A stretch of DNA of 64,000 nucleotides from Shewanella sp. NFH-SH190041 (GTDB lineage Bacteria > Pseudomonadota > Gammaproteobacteria > Enterobacterales > Shewanellaceae), in assembly GCF_024363255.1 (NCBI RefSeq), contig NZ_AP026070.1, forward strand, positions 1,178,001 through 1,242,000. The letters are read 5' to 3'. Of this stretch, positions 26,371-35,768 are shown in pieces. The translations under genes and the position numbers were made by a program. Position 1 is the first letter of the stretch, and the number at the start of each line of letters is the position of its first letter. Below the pieces are notes generated by a model, which was given only the letters and a program-made list of their open reading frames with translations, was not told where the DNA came from and ran no database searches.

Positions 26371-28092
26371 TTAATCCCGGCTTTTCATCACTGCCAGCAG
26401 CTTTTGCAGCTGGATTTTTTCTTCCCTACTGTGGTGCTGTTTCAGACTGAGCTCCTGATATCTTTGCTCGATATACTGGTTAGTTAACCATACCAGGGCT
26501 TTTCTGAACTCCAGCGCCAGATTCTCATCAGCCACCTGGTGCTCCCACTGAGCCAGTTTTTTCAGGGCAGGCCATTGGGCGTGCTCTCTGAAGTGTTCCA
26601 GAATTTGGGCTGTATTGAATCTTTGGTTTCGGGTCATTTCCAGCAGATGGTTAAGTAGGCTAATGCCATTCATCTGCAGGTGGGCTAGCGCCGGTTGTAG
26701 TGGCAGACCAAAGCCAAGGCTTGGGTGCTGCACCAGCAATGCCACCGCCAAGCGTAGTGGCGTTCCCCGTCCTTTTAGCCCTTTAGGGGCAGTATGGGGA
26801 ACTCTCGCCTGGGTTTTAAAAAATTTGTGTTTCAAATCATCAATGCTGACCATTCTCAATTTGTGAGACAGTTTCTCCAGCAGCAGATCACGTAACAGAG
26901 TATCCTGAATTTTTTCAATATGAACAATAGCTTGTTGTGCAAGTTCACTGTCATTGCCCTGATGTCGCTGTGACAGGGTCTCGAAGAAAAAATCTTCCAG
27001 TTTTTTTGCCTGTTCAATCAGTTTCTCAAAGGCTTGCTGGCCGATTTTACGGATCAGGGAATCAGGATCTTCTCCCTGAGGCAAAAAGATAAAGCGCACT
27101 TGATCCTGTGGTTTTAACAGGGGTAGTGCGGTCTCTAGCGCCCGCCAAGCAGCTTCAAAGCCGGCATTATCACCGTCATAACAGCAGATGACTTCTTTGG
27201 CATTACGCAGCAGTAGCTGAAATTGTTCAGCTGTAGTGGAGGTCCCCAGTGATGCCACCGCATAATCCACCCCAAACTGGGCTAGCGCGACCACATCCAT
27301 ATAGCCTTCCACAATCAGTACCCGCTGGGGATCGCGATAGTTCTGTTTTAGCTCATACAGACCATAAAGCTCTGAGCCTTTGTGGAAAATGGGGGTCTCC
27401 GGTGAGTTGAGGTACTTAGGTGTGCCATCGCCGAGCACCCGGCCACCAAAGCCAACTACGCGTCCGCGTCGATCGCGGATAGGAAACATCAGCCGGTCAC
27501 GGAATCTGTCGTAGCGGCTACCGCCATCTTTGGCGATCAGCATGCCGCCAGTGAGCAGTTTATCCTGGGCATCTGGGTTATTGCGGTAGCGGCTCAGCAG
27601 GCCATCCCAGCCATCTGGCGCAAAGCCAATGCCAAACTGCTTGACGATAGTGTCACTCAACCCGCGTAGGGCAAGATAATCCAACACTTTTTGTCGGTCA
27701 GCATGGCTACGCAGTTGGTTTTGGTAGAAGTTATTGGCTTCTTCCATCAACTGATACAGATCCCGGCTGAGGCCATCATCACGGCGTTTGCCACCTTGCT
27801 CTCTGGGGACGTCGAGCCCCAGTTGTCCGGCGAGATCTTCAATGGCGTCGACAAATTCTAACCTGTCATACTCCATCAAAAAATCGATAGCATTACCGTG
27901 GGCGCCACAGCCAAAACAGTGATAAAACTGCTTATCGCGGCTGACGGTGAAAGAAGGTGATTTTTCACTGTGAAACGGACAGCAAGCTGAATGGTTTTTA
28001 CCGGCTTTTTTTAGCGGCACCCGGCGATCGATCAGCTCGACAATATCTGTGCGGGCTATCAATTCATTAATGAAATCGCGGGGTATGGCCAT
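26371..28092 (-). CDS. dnaG: DNA primase
   Basis: The 573-residue primase makes RNA primers at the replication fork and binds DnaB. Domains are the CHC2 zinc finger (ligands Cys 38, His 41, Cys 59, Cys 62), the primase core with a TOPRIM motif (IVEGYMDVVAL, near 260) and acidic partner (CCYDGDNAG), and a helical C-terminal DnaB-binding domain. Length is normal. It stands between yqeY and rpoD in the classical macromolecular synthesis operon. Confidence 0.98.
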   Translation of the reverse strand: MAIPRDFINELIARTDIVELIDRRVPLKKAGKNHSACCPFHSEKSPSFTVSRDKQFYHCFGCGAHGNAIDFLMEYDRLEFVDAIEDLAGQLGLDVPREQGGKRRDDGLSRDLYQLMEEANNFYQNQLRSHADRQKVLDYLALRGLSDTIVKQFGIGFAPDGWDGLLSRYRNNPDAQDKLLTGGMLIAKDGGSRYDRFRDRLMFPIRDRRGRVVGFGGRVLGDGTPKYLNSPETPIFHKGSELYGLYELKQNYRDPQRVLIVEGYMDVVALAQFGVDYAVASLGTSTTAEQFQLLLRNAKEVICCYDGDNAGFEAAWRALETALPLLKPQDQVRFIFLPQGEDPDSLIRKIGQQAFEKLIEQAKKLEDFFFETLSQRHQGNDSELAQQAIVHIEKIQDTLLRDLLLEKLSHKLRMVSIDDLKHKFFKTQARVPHTAPKGLKGRGTPLRLAVALLVQHPSLGFGLPLQPALAHLQMNGISLLNHLLEMTRNQRFNTAQILEHFREHAQWPALKKLAQWEHQVADENLALEFRKALVWLTNQYIEQRYQELSLKQHHSREEKIQLQKLLAVMKSRD

Positions 28093-28215
28093 ACAGGTGT
28101 GTTTTACTCGCTATCCGAAACTGTGTTTGTCACTGTGTTGCCTGTATAGCGGGGGATTCTGGATAAAACCCTCTGCTATATAAGCAATGGTGTATTAACT
28201 TGCTGGATGAAAACA

Positions 28216-28243
28216 AACAAGCCGCGCAATCGCACGGCTTGTT
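28216..28243 (-). terminator. Hairpin between yqeY and dnaG
   Basis: A stem of about 11 bp (AACAAGCCGTG with CGCGGCTTGTT, one wobble) lies just downstream of yqeY; the minus strand continues TGTTTTC. It may lower transcription into dnaG, as the attenuating terminator after rpsU does in E. coli. Confidence 0.6.
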
Positions 28244-28260
28244 CATACACTGAGTCGCTA

Positions 28261-28704
28261 TTATTGCAGTTTGGCGCGGATTTGGGCACCGATGGCTCCC
28301 ATATCTGCCCGCCCTTGCACTTTGCTCTTCAGTGCTCCCATTACTTTGCCCATATCCGCCATGGAGGATGCACCAACTTCTGTAATTGTCGCATCAATAA
28401 TGGCTGAGACTTCCTCTGCAGTGAGAGGTTTTGGCAAGAAAAATTCAATAACTTGAATCTCTTCTGCTTCTTTCTCGGCCAACTCGCTGCGTCCGGCTGC
28501 TTCATATTGAGCAATGGAATCGCGGCGCTGTTTCACCATTTTGGTTAAGACCGCTATGGCCTGGTCATCAGTCAGAGTTTCGCGGGTATCCACTTCGATC
28601 TGCTTGATAGCGGCCAGTGCCATACGAATCGTTCCTAGTCGCACTTTTTCTTTGGCGACCAGAGCCGCTTTCATCTCGGCTTTTAGCTGATCAACTAGGC
28701 TCAT
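28261..28704 (-). CDS. yqeY: GatB/YqeY domain protein
   Basis: A 147-residue soluble, mostly helical protein of the YqeY family, related to the C-terminal domain of GatB (amidotransferase) and possibly tRNA-binding. Conserved segments are RLGTIRMALAAIKQIEVDTR, VKQRRDSIAQYEAAGR and DMGKVMGALKSKVQGRADM. Its stop-to-start distance from rpsU is 7 bases, so it is cotranscribed. The exact role is not known. Confidence 0.93.
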   Translation of the reverse strand: MSLVDQLKAEMKAALVAKEKVRLGTIRMALAAIKQIEVDTRETLTDDQAIAVLTKMVKQRRDSIAQYEAAGRSELAEKEAEEIQVIEFFLPKPLTAEEVSAIIDATITEVGASSMADMGKVMGALKSKVQGRADMGAIGAQIRAKLQ

Positions 28705-28711
28705 AATGGGA

Positions 28712-28927
28712 TTAGTATAAACGTACGCGACGTGCGTTTTCGCGAGAAAGCTTCTTAGCCAGACGCTTTACTGCAGCAGCTTTTGCACGCTTACGAGCAG
28801 TAGTTGGTTTCTCGTAGAATTCACGAGCACGAACGTCAGCCAGAATACCAGCTTTTTCACAAGAGCGCTTGAAACGACGCAGAGCTACGTCGAATGGTTC
28901 ATTTTCACGTACTTTAATAATTGGCAT
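28712..28927 (-). CDS. rpsU: 30S ribosomal protein S21
   Basis: A 71-residue basic ribosomal protein of the small subunit, needed for initiation on many mRNAs. The sequence ([20 protein letters not shown], basic C-terminus) is full length. AAGGGG before the ATG gives a strong ribosome binding site. First gene of the rpsU-yqeY-dnaG-rpoD operon. Confidence 0.98.
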   Translation of the reverse strand: MPIIKVRENEPFDVALRRFKRSCEKAGILADVRAREFYEKPTTARKRAKAAAVKRLAKKLSRENARRVRLY

Positions 28928-29250
28928 ACGCCATCACCCCTTAGGTGTAAGTTTGTATTGGCTTGGAATTCCCCATCACCCGACAGGACCCCTTGACCAA
29001 GTGTGTTTAAAATGGTGCGAAATTTTATACTGAATTGACCATCAATGTAAACCCCCGTGACCGGGTGTAAAACAAAGCAGTAAAAGTGCATTTTTACCGG
29101 GTATAACAGTATGATTTCGGCGTGGGAGTATAGCCTCAGGCAGGGGAAAAAGCCTACTTTTTTCTTTCTTCAGCCCAAGTCTCGGGCTGGTGAAATTCAC
29201 CCGTGGCAGGTAGAATTGGCGACTATTTGTAACGGTAATGATGAGACACA
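28928..29250. other. Divergent promoter region of rpsU and tsaD
   Basis: Contains the rpsU operon promoter (separate entry), an approximately 90-base GC-containing rpsU leader, and the start region of tsaD. No gene is seen. Confidence 0.5.
29024..29051 (-). promoter_or_regulatory. Promoter of the rpsU operon
   Basis: On the minus strand TTTACA, a 16-base spacer and TATAAA form a good sigma-70 promoter about 95 bases upstream of rpsU. I found no LexA-type box beside it, unlike in E. coli. Confidence 0.6.
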
Positions 29251-30264
29251 ATGCGGGTAATTGGTATTGAAACATCCTGTGATGAAACCGGGATCGCCAT
29301 TTATGACGACAAAGCGGGGCTGATGTCCCATGCGTTATACAGTCAGGTAAAACTGCACGCGGATTATGGTGGCGTAGTGCCTGAGCTGGCCTCCCGTGAT
29401 CATGTCCGTAAAATTGTGCCGCTTATTCGGCAAGCACTGGCTGAAGCCGGTACTGATATCAGTGAGATCGACGGTGTGGCCTACACTAAGGGGCCGGGTC
29501 TTATCGGTGCATTATTGGTGGGGGCCTGTGTCGGCCGTTCGCTGGCTTATGCTTGGGGCGTACCTGCTGTGGGGGTACACCATATGGAAGGGCATCTGTT
29601 GGCGCCTATGTTGGAAGAGGATGTGCCAGAATTTCCTTTTATCGCCCTGTTAGTTTCAGGTGGTCATACCTTACTGGTTGATGTGCAGGGGATTGGCCAA
29701 TATCAGGTGCTCGGGGAATCGATTGATGATGCCGCTGGTGAGGCGTTTGATAAAACCGCCAAACTTATGGGGCTGGATTATCCCGGTGGCCCAAGATTAT
29801 CTAAGCTGGCCGCCAAGGGCTTGCCTGGACAATATAAGTTTCCGCGCCCAATGACAGACCGTCCTGGTCTGGACTTTAGTTTTTCCGGTTTGAAAACATT
29901 TGCCGCCAATACCATTGCAGCTGAGCCGGATGATGAGCAGACCCGAGCCAATATTGCCCGTGCCTTTGAAGAGGCGGTTGTGGATACGCTGGCGATTAAA
30001 TGCCGTCGGGCCTTGAAGCAAACCGGTTATAAGCGCTTGGTGATTGCCGGTGGTGTTAGTGCTAACCAGCGTTTGCGAGCAGGGCTTGCTGAGCTCATGA
30101 CCGGCTTGGGGGGGCAAGTTTATTATCCCCGTGGTGAATTTTGCACTGATAATGGTGCCATGATTGCTTATGCTGGTTTGCAGCGTTTAAAAGCAGGTCA
30201 AATTGAGCCGTTAGCGGTTAAAGGTCAGCCAAGATGGCCATTGGATACATTGGAACCAGTATAA
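29251..30264 (+). CDS. tsaD: tRNA N6-adenosine threonylcarbamoyltransferase
   Basis: The catalytic subunit that transfers threonylcarbamoyl to A37 of ANN-decoding tRNAs, working with TsaB and TsaE. The 337 residues show the ASKHA fold start ([15 protein letters not shown]), metal-binding His 111 and His 115 ([11 protein letters not shown]) and the [10 protein letters not shown] and [10 protein letters not shown] motifs. Divergent from rpsU, as in most proteobacteria. Followed by a strong terminator. Confidence 0.98.
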   Translation: MRVIGIETSCDETGIAIYDDKAGLMSHALYSQVKLHADYGGVVPELASRDHVRKIVPLIRQALAEAGTDISEIDGVAYTKGPGLIGALLVGACVGRSLAYAWGVPAVGVHHMEGHLLAPMLEEDVPEFPFIALLVSGGHTLLVDVQGIGQYQVLGESIDDAAGEAFDKTAKLMGLDYPGGPRLSKLAAKGLPGQYKFPRPMTDRPGLDFSFSGLKTFAANTIAAEPDDEQTRANIARAFEEAVVDTLAIKCRRALKQTGYKRLVIAGGVSANQRLRAGLAELMTGLGGQVYYPRGEFCTDNGAMIAYAGLQRLKAGQIEPLAVKGQPRWPLDTLEPV

Positions 30265-30613
30265 CCTTATGACAAAAGGTATATTTATACCGATTTGACA
30301 GCATAAAAAATCCAGCGAGTGCTGGATTTTTTTATGTCCAAGAGACTCTATTCCCAATTGATCTTCGTATTATGTTTTGGGGCTTGCTATTGGAGTTTGT
30401 TGTGAGCGTTAAGCATTATTACTGAATTATCACGTAGCCGACCTTTCATTCGTAAAGATAGATATTTATGCAGCATTTTGTGGTAAATCGCTGTATTTAA
30501 CAGCAAACACATCATTGAAATGCATAATTTGTAACATTTTTATCCAGCTTTGCGGTATTCTCCCGGCCTTTTCTTGTCTATCCGTTTTCGGGTGTTTTCT
30601 GATAAAGGTTTCT
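30265..30613. other. Intergenic region after tsaD
   Basis: Holds the tsaD terminator and presumably the promoter of the following membrane protein gene. Nothing else is recognisable. Confidence 0.4.
30305..30333 (+). terminator. Terminator of tsaD
   Basis: A 12-bp stem (AAAAAATCCAGC with GCTGGATTTTTT) and GAGT loop, with a run of seven T. Confidence 0.9.
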
Positions 30614-31621
30614 ATGTATTATCAGCACACTATGGGGCTTCGGTATCCCAAAGGGCCATTTTATATGGCCACTATTACTGCTCTAACTGGGGCATCAATT
30701 CTGGCCTCCATCATTTTTTCTCTTTTGTTATTTTTGTCTATTGATGATGACCTCACCATGAAATGGTTGTTTGGGGCGTTAGCGGTGATTTTTGAGGTGG
30801 GCAAATTTTATGCGTGGTATGAGTTTGGTGAACGAAAAGCCCATCGTAATTACACAGGTGCTTTATCTGCTTTGTTGTTTTATTCGATTTTGGCCTTGAT
30901 CTCTATTGGGGGCAGTATCGGTGGGATCAACTGTGCGACGAATTCTGCGCAGGAACATGTTGATATCGAGCAGGCAAAAGTGAATGACTACAACCGTCAG
31001 ATAGCCGCGATTGATAAGCAGATTGCCCTGAATAATCTGGCTGCACAGAAGTATATTGAGATGGAACGTATTATCTCTGGGGTGACGCGGATCCAAGCGG
31101 AAAATAAACATTTGCGTGAAGAGCAGCAAAAATTAGCCATGGAACGTGACAGTTTACCTCCTGTTGCTCAGGGCTCTGTGATTGGGTTAATTGACTCTCT
31201 GGCAAAAATTTTATCGATAAGTAGTCAGACCGCCCAGTTAGGACTGGTGGTTTTCTTGTCGGTATTATTGGATTTTCTATCAGCATTTTTTGTTGGGACT
31301 GTTGGTGAGGAGTTCCGTTTCCGTCATTGGTTTATTGTGCGCCAGGCGGAAAAAAAGGCTGAGGCGGAACAAGCTCAGCATAATGCTAACGTGGCGGAGT
31401 CACAGTTAATGTCACCTGCTGTGATGGAAATATCCATGGAACAAAAAGTGGCTCAAGCTTTGATGGATGGCCAAATTGGCTGTACTAAGAAAGCTGTTGC
31501 TAAACATTTTATGTTGCACAGCGATGAAGTTGAGCGCGCATTTTCGTTATTACTTGAGAATGGATATATTGGCCGCAAGGCGAATAATCATTATTATCTA
31601 TTGGAAGATATGCCCAGTTAA
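30614..31621 (+). CDS. Unrecognised membrane protein with coiled coil and C-terminal winged-helix-like domain
   Basis: I do not recognise this 335-residue protein. It has three hydrophobic segments (about 17-42, 48-68, 82-104), a long polar heptad-like stretch (about 110-185) with many Gln, Lys and Glu, a fourth membrane segment (about 205-232), a charged linker and a C-terminal region (about 273-330) that looks like a winged helix (CTKKAVAKHFMLHSDEVERA, then a two-strand wing). The ATG at 30614 is chosen because AAAGG lies 6-7 bases upstream; an upstream in-frame ATG at 30515 lacks one. It stands alone between tsaD and plsY. The layout suggests a membrane-anchored DNA- or RNA-interacting or scaffold protein, but this is inference. 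Confidence 0.7.
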   Translation: MYYQHTMGLRYPKGPFYMATITALTGASILASIIFSLLLFLSIDDDLTMKWLFGALAVIFEVGKFYAWYEFGERKAHRNYTGALSALLFYSILALISIGGSIGGINCATNSAQEHVDIEQAKVNDYNRQIAAIDKQIALNNLAAQKYIEMERIISGVTRIQAENKHLREEQQKLAMERDSLPPVAQGSVIGLIDSLAKILSISSQTAQLGLVVFLSVLLDFLSAFFVGTVGEEFRFRHWFIVRQAEKKAEAEQAQHNANVAESQLMSPAVMEISMEQKVAQALMDGQIGCTKKAVAKHFMLHSDEVERAFSLLLENGYIGRKANNHYYLLEDMPS

Positions 31622-31669
31622 TTTCTTAAGTTTATCCTCCTTAGCTTAATCAATTAGGCCGATACTCTC

Positions 31670-32302
31670 TTAGGTATTGGTCTGATTGCTTTTGGGGTGT
31701 TTGAGTTTGCCCTTGAGGGTAAATCTCGGCTCACAGCCCCGGGCTAAACGGATAATATTATCTTTGTGACGGATGATTATCAGTGTTGAAAGCATGGCAA
31801 CTGGCAAGGTAAATCTATCATCCAGATACCAAGTATATAAGGGTGCCAGCAGCGCGGTTAAAATGGCCGCCAGTGATGAGTAGCGGGTAATCACAACCAG
31901 CAATAGCCAACTGCCGATCAGCGCTAGGGCTAAATCATCGCCAATAGGCGCCATCGCGCCAAACGCAGTAGCGACGCCTTTTCCGCCTTTAAAATCAAAA
32001 AAGACTGGATAAATGTGGCCAAGACAGGCTGCAATTGCAATCACCCCGAGCCAAATAGCACTGATCCCCATCAGGTAGGCCAGATAAGCAGGCGCTGCAC
32101 CTTTAAGCATGTCAAAAAATAGCACCATAAAGGCTGCAAATGGGCCGCCAATTCTAAGGACATTGGTGGCGCCAGGATTGCCGGACCCTTCGGTTCTGGG
32201 GTCTGGTAGACGGCGGATGCGGCACACCAGTACCGCACTGGAGACTGACCCGGCCAGGTAGGCCGCCATTATCATCAAAACAGTCAGTGCAGGTTCGCTC
32301 AA
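31670..32302 (-). CDS. plsY: Acyl-phosphate glycerol-3-phosphate acyltransferase PlsY
   Basis: An inner-membrane enzyme that acylates glycerol-3-phosphate with acyl-phosphate, the first step of phospholipid synthesis. The 210 residues contain five helices and the catalytic loops [30 protein letters not shown] and the third conserved loop near [11 protein letters not shown]. Start TTG 32302 is supported by GAAGGA 7 bases upstream. It is divergent from folB, the usual Shewanella arrangement. Confidence 0.96.
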   Translation of the reverse strand: MSEPALTVLMIMAAYLAGSVSSAVLVCRIRRLPDPRTEGSGNPGATNVLRIGGPFAAFMVLFFDMLKGAAPAYLAYLMGISAIWLGVIAIAACLGHIYPVFFDFKGGKGVATAFGAMAPIGDDLALALIGSWLLLVVITRYSSLAAILTALLAPLYTWYLDDRFTLPVAMLSTLIIIRHKDNIIRLARGCEPRFTLKGKLKHPKSNQTNT

Positions 32303-32593
32303 ATTGGTTTCCTTCGTTTTTCTGGGGTATTATCGGCGCCCATAACTATTCGTGACCCTCCCAAGCTCGCGCCGATGGATAGATTGCCGATCGCGTCGCG
32401 GATCCCTGCTCAGGAACTGGTGGTAAAACAACCAAGGCGTATCCTATCAGGGATGGAATTGAACACAAAGGGGCTCTCCCGTTAAAAAGGAGTGTTTGGG
32501 CGTTAGGTCATATATGGGAAAGGCCAGAATTGTAACCTTTTTTTACCCGGTAGCTTGTCTGACCTCCCAATGGCATTTGTTTGGAGTCTTGTG

Positions 32594-32947
32594 ATGGATA
32601 AGGTACTGATACGTGGGCTGCGTATCGACACAGTGATTGGCATTTATGAGTGGGAAAAACAGATCCACCAAACACTGGAAATTGATCTGGATATGGGCTG
32701 GGATAATCGGCTTCCTGCTGCAAATGACGATTACCGTCATGCTCTGTGCTATGAAACCGTATCAAAACGCTTGACCGCACTGGTGCAAGCGCAACCAATT
32801 GAATTGATTGAAACCGTAGCTGAGCAGATTGCTGACTGTTTGCTGAGTGAATTTGCCGTGCCATGGGTGCGGGTACAGGTGATGAAACCTGGCGCTGTGC
32901 CTCAGGCACAAGCCGTTGGGGTTGAGATTGAACGCGGACACAGGTAG
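32594..32947 (+). CDS. folB: Dihydroneopterin aldolase
   Basis: Converts 7,8-dihydroneopterin to 6-hydroxymethyl-dihydropterin in folate synthesis (cytoplasm). The 118 residues start MDKVLIRGLRIDTVIGIYEWE, the standard FolB start, and contain the catalytic region YETVSKRLTALV and VAEQIADCLL. The ATG at 32594 has GGAG 7 bases upstream; an upstream in-frame ATG is not supported. Immediately followed by folK, the next enzyme of the pathway. Confidence 0.95.
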   Translation: MDKVLIRGLRIDTVIGIYEWEKQIHQTLEIDLDMGWDNRLPAANDDYRHALCYETVSKRLTALVQAQPIELIETVAEQIADCLLSEFAVPWVRVQVMKPGAVPQAQAVGVEIERGHR

Positions 32948-32965
32948 CAGGGCAAACATAGTATT

Positions 32966-33460
32966 ATGGCAACGATTTATATTTCCCTTGGCAGTAATAT
33001 TGCGCCGCAGCACAATTTGTCCGCCGGACTGCAGGATCTCACTACTTGTTTTGGGCCTTTGACCCTCTCTTCTGTATATGAAAGTGAAGCGGTTGGGTTT
33101 GATGGTAGTAATTTTCTTAATATGGTGGCTGTTGCCCAAACAGATATGCCGGTTGCTGCAGTCGTCGCTGAATTGAAGCGTATTGAGCTGGCAAATGGGC
33201 GCACGCCTGCATCACGTAAATTTGCCCCACGGACCTTGGATCTGGATTTGTTGCTGTATGACGATATGGTCTGTCAGCTACCCGTAGTATTGCCGCGGGC
33301 TGAAATCACTGAAAATGCTTTTGTACTTTGGCCACTGGCAGAGGTGGCTCCTGAGCGTAAACATCCTGTGGTACAGCAGACCTATGCTCAGCTGTGGCAG
33401 CACTATAACCGGGCACAGAAACTCTGGCCTGTAGATATGACTTTACTGGAACAATACTAA
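32966..33460 (+). CDS. folK: 2-amino-4-hydroxy-6-hydroxymethyl-dihydropteridine pyrophosphokinase
   Basis: Transfers pyrophosphate from ATP to hydroxymethyl-dihydropterin, directly after the FolB step. The 164 residues have the signatures [21 protein letters not shown], and [15 protein letters not shown] (metal-binding Asp pair). The gene is 18 bases after folB and 25 before uppP, so the three are probably one transcript. Confidence 0.96.
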   Translation: MATIYISLGSNIAPQHNLSAGLQDLTTCFGPLTLSSVYESEAVGFDGSNFLNMVAVAQTDMPVAAVVAELKRIELANGRTPASRKFAPRTLDLDLLLYDDMVCQLPVVLPRAEITENAFVLWPLAEVAPERKHPVVQQTYAQLWQHYNRAQKLWPVDMTLLEQY

Positions 33461-33485
33461 TAATCATTTTAAAAAAGGAACTTTT

Positions 33486-34286
33486 ATGGACACACTGCAG
33501 GTGGTGCTGCTGGCGTTTATTCAGGGCTTGACTGAATTTTTACCCATTTCCAGCTCAGCACATCTGATTTTACCGGCGCAGCTATTTGGTTGGCAGGATC
33601 AGGGCTTGTCATTTGATGTGGCAGTACATATTGGCTCACTGCTGGCGGTAATGCTCTATTTTCGTACCGAAATTATCACCATGCTTAAAGCATGGTTGAG
33701 CCATGTGACCGGAGGCCCGGCTACCCCAGATAGCCGTTTGGCTTGGTGGATTATTCTGGCCACACTGCCCGCTGTGGTGTTTGGTTTTATGGTTAAAGAT
33801 ATTGTTGAGCAGTATTTGCGCGGCCCAGGGGTGATAGCCATCACCACTGTGGTGTTTGGCCTGTTGTTGTGGCTAGGGGATAAAATGGCCCGCTGTGAGC
33901 TGAATGAATATCAGGCGGGGTGGAAAAAGGCTTTGTTGATTGGGCTGGCTCAGGCGCTGGCGTTGATTCCTGGGACATCCCGCAGTGGTGTGACGATGAC
34001 GGCCGCACTGATGTTGGGATTGAGTCGCCAGGCGGCAGCTCGATTTTCTTTTTTAATGTCGATTCCGGTTATTCTTGGAGCGGCGATTTTGATGGGAAAA
34101 GACATTGTGACCGAAGGGCACAGTGTTGATTGGTCGGCGATGGGGCTGGGTGTAGTGCTGTCCTTTGTTGCCGCCTATGGCTGTATCCATTTCTTTTTAA
34201 AAATTATCAGCCGGATGGGGATGATGCCATTTGTTATCTACCGTCTGGCGCTGGGTATTTTTCTGTGTGGTTTTATTTATCTGTAA
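33486..34286 (+). CDS. uppP: Undecaprenyl-diphosphate phosphatase
   Basis: Membrane phosphatase (UppP/BacA) that recycles the lipid carrier for peptidoglycan and other polymers. The 266 residues have the two catalytic motifs [15 protein letters not shown] (15-29) and [14 protein letters not shown] (near 160-173), with seven or eight helices. AAAGGAAC before the ATG is a good ribosome binding site. Overexpression in relatives gives bacitracin resistance. A perfect terminator follows. Confidence 0.96.
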   Translation: MDTLQVVLLAFIQGLTEFLPISSSAHLILPAQLFGWQDQGLSFDVAVHIGSLLAVMLYFRTEIITMLKAWLSHVTGGPATPDSRLAWWIILATLPAVVFGFMVKDIVEQYLRGPGVIAITTVVFGLLLWLGDKMARCELNEYQAGWKKALLIGLAQALALIPGTSRSGVTMTAALMLGLSRQAAARFSFLMSIPVILGAAILMGKDIVTEGHSVDWSAMGLGVVLSFVAAYGCIHFFLKIISRMGMMPFVIYRLALGIFLCGFIYL

Positions 34287-34305
34287 CCACAGCAGAATTC
34301 ATTAC

Positions 34306-34333
34306 AACCCCGGCAATGCCGGGGTTATTTTTT
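34306..34333 (+). terminator. Terminator after uppP
   Basis: A perfect 9-bp GC-rich stem (AACCCCGGC with GCCGGGGTT) and 3-base loop, then ATTTTTTT. It ends only a dozen bases before rlmA, so rlmA needs its own promoter or readthrough. Confidence 0.9.
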
Positions 34334-34344
34334 GGAACTGACTT

Positions 34345-35175
34345 ATGACGATTTCTTTACAGTGTCCTATCTGCAGCCAAGCGTTGACACAGTATCAAAC
34401 CAGCCGGGACTTACACTGCAGTAATAAGCATACGTTTGCTTTTGCTGCCCAAGACGGGGAGCAGGGTTACTGGGTATTTGGTCGGCAGAAAAAGGTGCAG
34501 AGTCTATCCCGGGCACAAATGCGCGCCAGAATGTTTTTACTGGCCTCTGGCGTGGTGACGCCATTGGTTGATGCCATCGCCGGACAACTGAATGACTATT
34601 TTGCTGCAGCAGAGCAATTAAACTGGTTAGATTATGAATGTGGCGATGGCTTTTATCTTAAGGCATTAACAGCGGCTATTCATCATCCTCAATTACAGCG
34701 TTATGGTTTTGATGAGGCTGAGAACGCATTGTTTGCTGCCGCTAAAGCTGGCCATGCAAATTGGTTGGGACAGAGTAGCAGCAAGCGTCTGCCTTTTGCT
34801 GATCAGCAGTTTGATTTACTGACAGTTATTGATAAGCCATTAAAAGGTAAAGAATACCTGCGGGTATTAAAAACAGATGGTTTGGCAGTATTGGTGCTAC
34901 CTGGGCCGCGTCATTTGTGGCAGCTGCGGGAGCAAATTTACCCTGGGCTGACAGAAAAGCCTTTTGCGCATAATCTGCCTAAGGCATTGCAAGTCGAAAC
35001 TATCAGTGAGATTACTTGGCAAAGTGCAGTCAGTGGTGAGCAAGCCCTGACATTGCTGGAAATGACCCCTTATGCTTGGCGCGCCAATGATAAGTTAAAA
35101 GCGAGTATTGCGGCCAATGATATTGTGGCCTTGGAGCTAGATTACCGTTTGGTGATTGCTAAGCGGGCGGAGTGA
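34345..35175 (+). CDS. rlmA: 23S rRNA (guanine-745-N1)-methyltransferase RlmA-like
   Basis: SAM-dependent methyltransferase of the RlmA/RrmA family, expected to modify G745 of 23S rRNA. The zinc finger is complete (Cys 7, Cys 10, Cys 25, His 29) and the C-terminal LEMTPYAWRA matches E. coli LQMTPFAWRA. The SAM motif I reads LDYECGDGFY instead of the usual LDxGCGEGYY, so the first glycine is replaced by Glu. The 276 residues are the normal length. It starts just after the uppP terminator. Confidence 0.83.
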   Translation: MTISLQCPICSQALTQYQTSRDLHCSNKHTFAFAAQDGEQGYWVFGRQKKVQSLSRAQMRARMFLLASGVVTPLVDAIAGQLNDYFAAAEQLNWLDYECGDGFYLKALTAAIHHPQLQRYGFDEAENALFAAAKAGHANWLGQSSSKRLPFADQQFDLLTVIDKPLKGKEYLRVLKTDGLAVLVLPGPRHLWQLREQIYPGLTEKPFAHNLPKALQVETISEITWQSAVSGEQALTLLEMTPYAWRANDKLKASIAANDIVALELDYRLVIAKRAE

Positions 35176-35275
35176 AGCGTATCGGCTGGCGAGTTGCAGC
35201 AACAAAGAGATGGTAGCGTCAGATAACTATTTTGAGCTTCGTTAGCCTTGCATGAGTGCTTATACCGCAGGGAGT

Positions 35276-35305
35276 GTATCGGCAATACCAAAGTATTGCC
35301 GATAC
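35276..35305 (-). terminator. Long hairpin after the lpp gene
   Basis: A perfect 13-bp stem (GTATCGGCAATAC with GTATTGCCGATAC) and 4-base loop, 7 bases after the stop codon. No T-tract follows on the minus strand, so it may protect the transcript end or act as a Rho-linked stop rather than a classical terminator. Confidence 0.6.
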
Positions 35306-35312
35306 CATCACA

Positions 35313-35579
35313 TTACTTCTTGTAGTGAGAAGCCATGTTATCGATGCGGTCATTGGCGCGTTTGGCTTCAGCCTGTGCGTCCATTGCGGCAGCTTTAGCA
35401 GCTTGAGCATCAGCTGATACTTTGCCTTGCTCAGTTTGCAGAGAGCTAACTTGAGCAGACAGTTGATCAACTTTATTGCCCAGGTTAGTTACGCTCTGTT
35501 GCAGAGCAGTAGTGTTAGCACAACCACCCAGCATTGCAGTCATCGCGATACCAGCAACCAGCATTAATTTCTTGTTCAT
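35313..35579 (-). CDS. lpp: Major outer-membrane lipoprotein Lpp (murein lipoprotein) homologue
   Basis: An 88-residue lipoprotein: signal peptide with lipobox LGGC (Cys 20) and a mature all-helical heptad-repeat chain of about 68 residues. The C-terminus MASHYKK ends in lysine, the residue that in E. coli Lpp is joined to peptidoglycan. It differs from the E. coli protein in an Ala-rich middle (DAQAAKAAAMDAQAEAKRA), as in Shewanella and Vibrio relatives. Small abundant envelope protein linking outer membrane to cell wall; crosslinking here is inferred. Confidence 0.92.
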   Translation of the reverse strand: MNKKLMLVAGIAMTAMLGGCANTTALQQSVTNLGNKVDQLSAQVSSLQTEQGKVSADAQAAKAAAMDAQAEAKRANDRIDNMASHYKK

Positions 35580-35768
35580 GAGTAATCCCTTAAAAGAGTT
35601 TGGATTAAAAGGTGCAGTCTTTATACCCGACTACATCCGGCCAATTATGTCATAGCCAGTTTATTTTGCTACGAAAAATCATTGAGTCCATGAAAACCTT
35701 AACGATTTTTCACACTGCTATAAGATAGTTGTGGATTAAAGTTGTTGATTTTTACAGTTATTTAACAT

